A stretch of DNA of 27,167 nt from a virus: positions 1 to 27,167 of IMG/VR virus record IMGVR_UViG_3300032241_000892; one strand, given 5' to 3'. The position numbers were made by a program, and so were the translations under genes. Within the stretch, counting starts at the first letter, position 1. Each line of letters starts with the position of its first letter. Under the pieces are notes generated by a model. That model was not told where the DNA came from. It ran no database searches and saw nothing but the letters and a program-made list of their open reading frames with translations. This document shows, in pieces, positions 22,983 through 27,167 of the stretch.

Positions 22983-24077
22983 TTAAATAAAGTTATCGGT
23001 ACTAGCGTTTACATAATCGTTAATTAATATGTTCTTGCCATCGTTAGAACATTCGTGCATACAAGTGGTTTTGGCATTGAACTTCTCAAAATACTCTTTG
23101 GTTTCTTTGCTAAACCATAGGTCTAGAAAGCGTTTGCCATTGATAGAGCCTATGCAACCAGTGCTATCGTAGGCTTTGTTGTGACACGCATACACATTGA
23201 GATCCGCCCCGATGACTGGCACGGTTTGCATGATGTAACATCTTTTATAGCTTCGTACACTAGAATGACTGCTCCCAGGAGTAATGTTATAAGTGCTATT
23301 GACACTAAAATTTTCAGAAGTAATAGTTTGGATTTTTGCAAGCTGCTCATTGACTTCATCGGCTATTTCCTTGTGATAATCATAAAAATCAGGCACGTAC
23401 ATCGGGCTGTAACGCACATTCTCAACCCCTGCCTCTTTTAATAATTGACTAAACCCCCATAAATTTTTGTAATTGTTGCGGTGCACAATATAATTTACCC
23501 CTAAATCACACGTTTTATCTTTGATGGCTGCAAAATTGTTAATGTTTTTGATAACAGAATCAAAGCTCTTTTCAGGCACGTTCCTAAAACGCTTCATTTC
23601 AGCGCCATCGGTGTAGTCCATACTGACCCTTACCCACTTGGCTTTTGACAGCACCTGGGCACGTTCCTTGGCTAAATTTTGACCATTGGTGATGATGGAT
23701 AGATCTAATTCCAACTCTAATGTTCTACGCATGATTGGCACAATGTCTGGGTGCATCAATGGCTCACCCCCACCAGAGTAAGTGACTGCTTTAGTGCCTA
23801 TACGGTGCAAGTCATACAAAATTTCCATCATCTTTTCGGTAGGTATGACATCATCCTCTTTCATATCTTCGTGCATACCGCTAATGATGTGTTCTTCTTC
23901 TCCTCCGTCTTTCACCCTGAAACCAGTGCTATACACGCAAAAGAAGCATCCATGATTACAAATGTTGATTGGCTTGATACGCACATATAGCGGTGCTAAA
24001 ACCTCCCCCGCCCCAAAAGATTTCAGTTTTTCTGGAAAATGGAATATCTTGAAATTGCTGTATTTGTTACTTTTCAC
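22983..24077 (-). CDS. Radical SAM protein with SPASM-like C-terminal cysteines (364 aa)
   Basis: The CxxxCxxC motif C40-NHG-C44-FF-C47 should bind a [4Fe-4S] cluster that cleaves S-adenosylmethionine to a radical. YSGGGEPLMHPD (G102-P106) is the SAM-binding GGE motif. The C-terminal third has further cysteines (C280, C298, C308, C339, C343; segments VYACHNKAYDSTGC and TTCMHECSNDGKN), resembling a SPASM or twitch domain that binds a second cluster and is typical of enzymes acting on peptides or sugars. It starts at a GTG in a GTGA overlap with the E1-beta stop, so is translationally coupled to it. The substrate is unknown. It sits between the thiamine-diphosphate enzyme and the glycosyltransferase. 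Confidence 0.85.
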   Translation of the reverse strand: MKSNKYSNFKIFHFPEKLKSFGAGEVLAPLYVRIKPINICNHGCFFCVYSTGFRVKDGGEEEHIISGMHEDMKEDDVIPTEKMMEILYDLHRIGTKAVTYSGGGEPLMHPDIVPIMRRTLELELDLSIITNGQNLAKERAQVLSKAKWVRVSMDYTDGAEMKRFRNVPEKSFDSVIKNINNFAAIKDKTCDLGVNYIVHRNNYKNLWGFSQLLKEAGVENVRYSPMYVPDFYDYHKEIADEVNEQLAKIQTITSENFSVNSTYNITPGSSHSSVRSYKRCYIMQTVPVIGADLNVYACHNKAYDSTGCIGSINGKRFLDLWFSKETKEYFEKFNAKTTCMHECSNDGKNILINDYVNASTDNFI

Positions 24078-24589
24078 ATTAAATCCTTGTATTCAACAAT
24101 GATGCAAGATTTATTTCTTGTCATTGCCAGCTTATACGCTGTTTTGGCAAATTCCTCATTTAACACGCTATAAACAGGTATATCGGTCATTTTTTGTAAT
24201 GCAATAGTAAAGTCTTGCACGTGTGTAGCACCTGTATATAGCGGTTTTGTAATGTTTCCTACAATGCAACGGATAATCACTTTAGGATCAAACTCATCCT
24301 TGCTAATCTCTTTGATTTTGTCTAAATGGTTCACTATTGCATCCATTGCGTTCATCAAAAAGTCCATTCTTTCGATAAAAACAACGGGTTTTAGCCCTGT
24401 TATCGCCATTCCAATAGCTACGCCCATCATCAAGTTCTCTGCAACAGGCATTTCTAAAATTTGATTGTCTGGCACGTTTTTTAAAGTGCCTAATGCACGA
24501 CCTTTTTGCAGACCATAGCCTATAAACCGTGTTTTAGGATCTTTTGCAAGCTCAGTATTTGAGCTAGTAATCTGCTCTTTGTAAGTCAT
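24074..24589 (-). CDS. Thiamine-diphosphate enzyme, Pyr-domain subunit (E1-beta-like, 171 aa)
   Basis: This matches the pyrimidine-binding domain of 2-oxoacid dehydrogenase E1-beta and transketolases. The catalytic Glu that activates the thiamine aminopyrimidine is E51 in LEMPVAENLMMGVAIGMA. VVFIERMDFLMNAMDAIVNH and YTGATHVQDFTIAL match the conserved dimer-interface segments (compare HSQ in E1-beta). Usual E1-beta proteins have about 325 residues with a C-terminal domain; here the protein stops after the Pyr domain, at VEYKDLM. Together with the adjacent E1-alpha-like subunit it should form the active site. The start overlaps the E1-alpha stop as ATGA and its stop overlaps the radical SAM start. 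Confidence 0.8.
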   Translation of the reverse strand: MTYKEQITSSNTELAKDPKTRFIGYGLQKGRALGTLKNVPDNQILEMPVAENLMMGVAIGMAITGLKPVVFIERMDFLMNAMDAIVNHLDKIKEISKDEFDPKVIIRCIVGNITKPLYTGATHVQDFTIALQKMTDIPVYSVLNEEFAKTAYKLAMTRNKSCIIVEYKDLM

Positions 24590-25203
24590 TTTTTGTCTTT
24601 AAAAATAATGTGTTTTTTAGTGCCGTTGCCAGCATGAGGATAAGTAGCCTTGTATTCATTGCGAATGACGCAAGATGGCATCTCAAATCTAAATTTATTA
24701 GGATTGCGTTCACTCAAGTTGGTGTCAACGGATCTGTTGTTATCTTCAATAATGAACATACAAGGCAAATCTTGACCTTCTACAAACATTACCGCTTCGT
24801 AAAAGTGACCTTGATCTTCAGCACCATCACCTAAAAAGCAATACACCCAATTATCGCTACCAGCTTCTTTTAATGAATACGCTACACCCGCTGCAATACA
24901 ACAAGTACTAGCCAAAATGCTTGAAGTAAAAAAATGACGATTCCTGTCGAACACAAACATAGAATCGCCACGCAAAATGCGTTCCATAAGCTCAGATTGG
25001 GGTAATCCAGCCAATAAAGCGTGATGATGATTCCGATGAGTGCTGAAAATCCAATCTCCATCTTTCATGTCCTTAAAAAAATCAATTAAGAAATTTTCGT
25101 TACCACCAGATAAGTGAATGAGGTAGGGCAGATCACCTTCTTCCCAATGATGAGCAACCTTTTGCTCAAATGCAATCAGTTGCTCTTTAGTGCAGTATTC
25201 CAT
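24586..25203 (-). CDS. Thiamine-diphosphate enzyme, PP-domain subunit (E1-alpha-like, 205 aa)
   Basis: This is the cofactor-diphosphate-binding subunit. The thiamine-diphosphate/Mg motif is clear: G125-D126-G127 in FLGDGAEDQGHFYEAVMF, closing with N155-N156 in FIIEDNN, about 29 residues apart. STHRNHHHALLAG (residues about 54-66) matches the E1-alpha YRDHG-type loop. I chose M at 25203 (MEYCTKEQ) rather than the longer frame from 25278, because this start overlaps the stop of the upstream membrane gene as TAATG. The extra 25 residues of the longer frame read out of a coding region. Full E1-alpha proteins have about 320-360 residues, so this is a shortened form, paired with the Pyr subunit immediately downstream. 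Confidence 0.82.
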   Translation of the reverse strand: MEYCTKEQLIAFEQKVAHHWEEGDLPYLIHLSGGNENFLIDFFKDMKDGDWIFSTHRNHHHALLAGLPQSELMERILRGDSMFVFDRNRHFFTSSILASTCCIAAGVAYSLKEAGSDNWVYCFLGDGAEDQGHFYEAVMFVEGQDLPCMFIIEDNNRSVDTNLSERNPNKFRFEMPSCVIRNEYKATYPHAGNGTKKHIIFKDKK

Positions 25204-25394
25204 TAATAACGCCCAATAGTTAGCCAAAAGCAATACGCAAAGATAGCAACAAACGCTAACACGCCCATAAACGCCCAAAAACCATCGTAATCAATCGTTG
25301 TTGGTCTTTGTATAGCACTTGCATAGTCAGCATCACGAAAAGCCTCTGAAGCGCTTTTATAGGTCTTGCCTAAACCATAATTAAATTTGCTCAT
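25203..25394 (-). CDS. Small single-span membrane protein coupled to the ThDP genes (63 aa)
   Basis: The 63-residue product has a polar N-terminal part (SKFNYGLGKTYKSASEAFRD, then a Tyr/Ser-rich stretch) and one hydrophobic span at about residues 39-58 (FWAFMGVLAFVAIFAYCFWL), ending TIGRY. It could anchor a partner at the membrane. It starts in an ATGA overlap with the upstream gene and its stop overlaps the E1-alpha start (TAATG), so it is probably co-expressed with the metabolic cassette. No family recognised. If the cassette makes a lipid- or envelope-linked product, a membrane tether would fit, but that is inference. Confidence 0.6.
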   Translation of the reverse strand: MSKFNYGLGKTYKSASEAFRDADYASAIQRPTTIDYDGFWAFMGVLAFVAIFAYCFWLTIGRY

Positions 25395-25594
25395 TTCTTT
25401 TCTTTAATTTCATAATCTATAGGCAATTTGACAACAATTTTTGAACAAATTTCTTCCCATTGAGAATCATTGATCCATTTTGGTTGTTGCAAAAAAGCCA
25501 ATGGCTTATTTATTTTTCCATCAGAAACAAGAATGGTGTACTGTTTGGAAAGTCCAGCAATAGGTCTAACAACGCTAAAGTTTTTAACTTTCAT
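25391..25594 (-). CDS. Small unidentified protein (67 aa)
   Basis: I choose the ATG at 25594 (MKVKNFSVVRPIAG), giving 67 residues, rather than the longer frame from 25645, because it follows the previous stop by only a few bases. AGGATAAAGCAA provides the ribosome-binding site; the longer form would overlap the winged-helix gene by about 46 bases. The product shows beta/alpha character (QYTILVSDGKINKPLAF, NDSQWEEICSKIVVKL) and ends in a Lys/Glu tail. No motif is recognised. Its stop overlaps the membrane gene start as ATGA. Confidence 0.6.
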   Translation of the reverse strand: MKVKNFSVVRPIAGLSKQYTILVSDGKINKPLAFLQQPKWINDSQWEEICSKIVVKLPIDYEIKEKK

Positions 25595-25599
25595 TTGCT

Positions 25600-25791
25600 T
25601 TATCCTACTAACTTGTAAAGTTTGTATTTTTTGGATGGATGCCACTTATCCAAAATGAGATAACCTTGTCTTTTGAGTTCACCAACTCTGGTAGATAACT
25701 TCATCGTGCCAGCTTCTTTCAAAGCATCAATTGGTGATTTCCAACCTTTTCTAAGGCATTTGATAATTTCTTGCTTTTGACTTAATTCCAT
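25600..25791 (-). CDS. Winged-helix DNA-binding protein (HTH_39-like, 63 aa)
   Basis: The 63 residues fit a small phage helix-turn-helix family: a helix (LSQKQEIIKCLRKGWK), a turn plus SPIDALKEAGTMKLSTRVGEL, then a basic wing (KRQGYLILDKWHPSKKYKL). The arrangement of Ala/Leu positions and RVxELxxxGY is characteristic of the HTH_39 domain, as I recall it. It may regulate the operon, though neither target nor activity is visible. The strong AAGGGGATATTAA ribosome-binding site lies in the 22-base segment shared with the holin-like gene on the other strand, and a hairpin at 25810-25840 lies just upstream. Confidence 0.7.
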   Translation of the reverse strand: MELSQKQEIIKCLRKGWKSPIDALKEAGTMKLSTRVGELKRQGYLILDKWHPSKKYKLYKLVG

Positions 25792-25807
25792 TTAATATCC
25801 CCTTAAA
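25786..25807 (-). repeat. 22-base translation-start repeat, minus-strand copy
   Basis: This is the exact inverted copy of 17470-17491. It contains the AAGGGG ribosome-binding site and the ATG of the winged-helix gene. Identity ends abruptly after the fourth base beyond the ATG. Confidence 0.8.
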
Positions 25808-25809
25808 TA

Positions 25810-25840
25810 GTGCCAGCTTGCCCAAGTAGTTGGCTGGCGC
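25810..25840 (-). promoter_or_regulatory. Hairpin upstream of the winged-helix gene
   Basis: GTGCCAGC (25810-25817) pairs with GCTGGCGC (25833-25840), eight pairs including one G-T, around a 15-base loop. It lies in the only non-coding gap of the minus operon (25792-25857), immediately before the ribosome-binding site of the winged-helix gene. No T tract follows on the minus strand, so it is more likely a processing or regulatory stem than a terminator. Confidence 0.4.
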
Positions 25841-25857
25841 AACCCCTAACTACCTAC

Positions 25858-26241
25858 CTAATTAACGGCAGATTCCCCTTGAGCTGGTGATTGATCCATT
25901 ACATCTAACATGACCACGCAACCACCGCCCTTTTTTGTAGCGCCTCTTGTAATTGACACTCGTTGCACCTGGCAATCATCGTCAAATACTCCCGCATCCT
26001 GTAACGCATCCAATATGGGTTTGATGCAATTATCAATATCCATCAATTTTTTAGATCTTGGATGTAAAACAATTTCAACCCACATGGGAGCATCCCCAAA
26101 CTTAGGAATACGCCACTCCACTACATAATCTGCAACAAACGCCTTAAAATCCCTACCTCGTTGACTGATAAACCTACGATGCCCACTAGCTATCCAATAA
26201 TTATTGATTGATGGCGGGTAAGGTAGGTTCATGTAAATCAT
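25858..26241 (-). CDS. rusA: RusA-family Holliday junction resolvase (127 aa)
   Basis: A 127-residue endodeoxyribonuclease that cuts four-way junctions in DNA. The N terminus LPYPPSINNYW is the typical RusA start. The catalytic acidic set and Lys lie in KLMDIDNCIKPILDALQDAG (D68, D70, N71, K74, D78) and FDDDCQVQ (D87-D89), matching the DxDN..K..D...DD pattern of RusA. It follows the small secreted-peptide gene with a one-base TGATG overlap; an in-frame ATG at 26232 is an alternative start. In phages it resolves recombination intermediates before packaging, consistent with the RecT-like and SSB-like genes upstream. Confidence 0.88.
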   Translation of the reverse strand: MIYMNLPYPPSINNYWIASGHRRFISQRGRDFKAFVADYVVEWRIPKFGDAPMWVEIVLHPRSKKLMDIDNCIKPILDALQDAGVFDDDCQVQRVSITRGATKKGGGCVVMLDVMDQSPAQGESAVN

Positions 26242-26381
26242 CAGCAGTTAATCGGTCTAAAAGGTCCTTCTGTGTTGGTATCCCAACAACAAATGCCACC
26301 AGAGTTATCTCTTTCGCATTTAGTTGCTGCATAAGACAAAGAAAATACCATAACCAAAATGAGAGTGAGTAATGTTTTCAT
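26241..26381 (-). CDS. Small secreted cysteine-containing peptide (46 aa)
   Basis: A 46-codon frame lies between two TGATG overlaps, one with the SSB-like gene stop and the other with the RusA start. The product has a clear signal peptide, MKTLLTLILVMVFSLSYA, with a likely cleavage after SYA. The mature part is 28 residues with four Cys (ATKCERDNSGGICCWDT and NC at the end), so it is probably stabilised by disulphides in the periplasm. No family is recognised. It could be a superinfection-exclusion or host-effector peptide, which is speculation. The codon overlaps and signal peptide make a chance frame unlikely. Confidence 0.7.
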   Translation of the reverse strand: MKTLLTLILVMVFSLSYAATKCERDNSGGICCWDTNTEGPFRPINC

Positions 26382-26641
26382 CAGAAGGGCACTTCCCCGT
26401 CATTGACCCGACCTACTTCTTTTGGATAAGTACCGCCATCAGGCTTCCAGTTATCCTCAGACAAACTAATTAAGCTACCTTTAGGGGTTTGCTTAGTCCA
26501 TCCCGCAATCTTCAGTGTTTGCCCCGCCTTATAGTCCTCAGAAAGCAATAACGTGCCTTTCCAATCAGGTGAGCGTTCATGTTTCTTTTCGTTTTGAAAT
26601 AAAACGCCTTTGCCCATTTGGGCGATATGTCCATTAGCCAT
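26381..26641 (-). CDS. Small protein with SSB-like acidic C-terminal tail (86 aa)
   Basis: I choose the ATG at 26641 (MANGHIAQMGKGVLFQN) because AAAGGAAATTAATA forms a ribosome-binding site. This gives 86 residues instead of a longer frame overlapping the RecT-like gene. The body (SPDWKGTLLLSEDYKAG, LKIAGWTKQTPKGSLISLS) has a beta-strand pattern resembling small OB-like or DUF736-like proteins. It ends VNDGEVPF, close to the DDDIPF tail by which single-strand DNA-binding proteins recruit partners. Together with the neighbouring RecT-like and RusA genes this suggests a role with single-stranded DNA, but no SSB fold can be proven by eye. The stop overlaps the next ATG (TGATG). Confidence 0.6.
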   Translation of the reverse strand: MANGHIAQMGKGVLFQNEKKHERSPDWKGTLLLSEDYKAGQTLKIAGWTKQTPKGSLISLSEDNWKPDGGTYPKEVGRVNDGEVPF

Positions 26642-27167
26642 TATTAATTTCCTTTCTAATTGCTTGGAGTTTTGATAAGAACTTCGCTGTTGTATTGCCA
26701 TCAAATGTTTTTGTATATGCTTCATTGACTTCCCTAAACGCTTTTATCTTGGCAAACTTCTCCTCTGCCGTGAACTTTGTAGATTCATGGATCTTGGCAT
26801 GGATCTCTGCAAACCCTTCAATCCAGTCATTTTGGCAAACATAACGAGCGTATGGCTCATCTTGCCCTGGCACAAACATAGGCAAAGCCATATCAGGAAT
26901 ATCATCAGGAATAGCGGATAGATCAACAACATTAGGGATGACTGATCCCATTTCTTTTATTTCTCTAGGCTTGGAGGTCTGGCTCTCAAAGTTTTCGACT
27001 TCATCGGGTGAGTAGAAGCCCGTAACAGATCCTGGGAAAACTGATCTAATCCCCTCTGAAATACAACGGCTTCTAAGCATCGCTCTTGGGAATTTTTGCC
27101 ATCCACTCCCAGGCTTAACAAGACCGATTTTGGTAGCTTGTCCGATAGTCCATGTAACCGCAAGGTT
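26634..27167 (-). CDS. RecT-like single-strand annealing protein, C-terminal part (partial)
   Basis: The frame is open to the window edge, so 177 residues are visible and the start lies outside. The segment WQKFPRAMLRSRCISEGIRS continues with VFPGSVTGFYSPDEVE. I associate this pattern (WxxxPRxMLRxRxxSEGxR...P...GxYxPxEVE) with phage recombinases of the RecT/Bet kind that anneal single-stranded DNA. The rest is acidic then helical (FTAEEKFAKIKAFREVNE) and ends AIRKEINNG. Downstream are SSB-like and RusA genes, a classic recombination set. The stop (26634-26636) lies seven bases inside the SSB-like gene. RecT assignment is by family resemblance and context, not proven. Confidence 0.55.
   Translation of the reverse strand, partial: NLAVTWTIGQATKIGLVKPGSGWQKFPRAMLRSRCISEGIRSVFPGSVTGFYSPDEVENFESQTSKPREIKEMGSVIPNVVDLSAIPDDIPDMALPMFVPGQDEPYARYVCQNDWIEGFAEIHAKIHESTKFTAEEKFAKIKAFREVNEAYTKTFDGNTTAKFLSKLQAIRKEINNG

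Noticed and set aside
23181-23441. Plus-strand ORF antisense to the radical SAM gene
   Set aside because: It lies inside a clear minus-strand coding region with motifs. The antisense frame shows no recognisable domain or ribosome-binding site.
25204-25278. Longer N-terminal form of the E1-alpha-like protein (starting 25278)
   Set aside because: The extra 25 residues overlap the coding region of the 63-residue membrane protein. The start at 25203 is coupled by TAATG, as elsewhere in the operon.
1-27167. CRISPR arrays, tRNA genes, insertion sequences and attachment sites
   Set aside because: No regularly spaced repeats, cloverleaf-like sequences, terminal inverted repeats with a transposase, or integrase-linked att-like repeats were found by eye.

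Overview
The window is part of the genome of a tailed double-stranded DNA phage. It is most likely a podovirus (short-tailed) and infects a Gram-negative bacterium. The podovirus reading rests on a portal, scaffold, capsid, adaptor and tail-hub order with no sheath or tape-measure gene, followed by a run of large Ala/Gln/Gly-rich candidate internal virion proteins. The Gram-negative host is supported by an Rz/Rz1 spanin pair and a lysozyme with a signal-anchor-like N terminus. Composition is moderately AT-rich and genes are packed tightly, mostly joined by TAATG or ATGA overlaps. An aquatic proteobacterial host is plausible from the protein style, but the sequence does not prove it. No integrase, terminase, DNA polymerase, tRNA or CRISPR array was found.

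The plus strand (1-22176) is the virion and lysis arm. It starts with the tail end of an unknown gene that contains a near-consensus sigma70-type promoter (220-248). Then come the portal, a short unknown protein, and a 305-base leader (2099-2403) holding two 13-residue polybasic micro-ORFs, GC hairpins and a second promoter candidate. Next are a Pro/Gly/Met-rich protein, a probable scaffold, the major capsid protein preceded by a perfect hairpin, two beta-rich probable decoration proteins, a connector-like protein, an adaptor, a gp10-like tail hub with inserted glycine-rich repeats, and a tail fibre. Small membrane and helper proteins, a GNAT-like protein and four probable ejection proteins follow. 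The arm ends with a holin-like membrane protein, an 863-residue tail structural protein, several small genes, the lysozyme, Rz with Rz1 nested inside it, and two small basic proteins.

The minus strand (27167-22173) is transcribed towards the late arm and is probably the early or middle operon. In order of transcription it encodes a RecT-like annealing protein (cut by the window edge), a small protein with an SSB-like acidic tail, a 46-residue secreted peptide, a RusA Holliday-junction resolvase, a winged-helix protein, two small unknown proteins (one membrane-anchored), and a metabolic cassette. That cassette holds a two-subunit thiamine-diphosphate enzyme reduced to its PP and Pyr domains, a radical SAM protein with a SPASM-like C terminus, and a GT-A glycosyltransferase.

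The two arms converge with a 4-base overlap of stop codons at TTAA (22173-22176), leaving no room for an intergenic terminator. The most interesting part is the translationally linked E1-alpha/E1-beta/radical SAM/glycosyltransferase cassette (22173-25203). It looks like a small phage-borne pathway for building and attaching an unusual group, possibly to a glycan, DNA or protein; its substrate cannot be read from the sequence.
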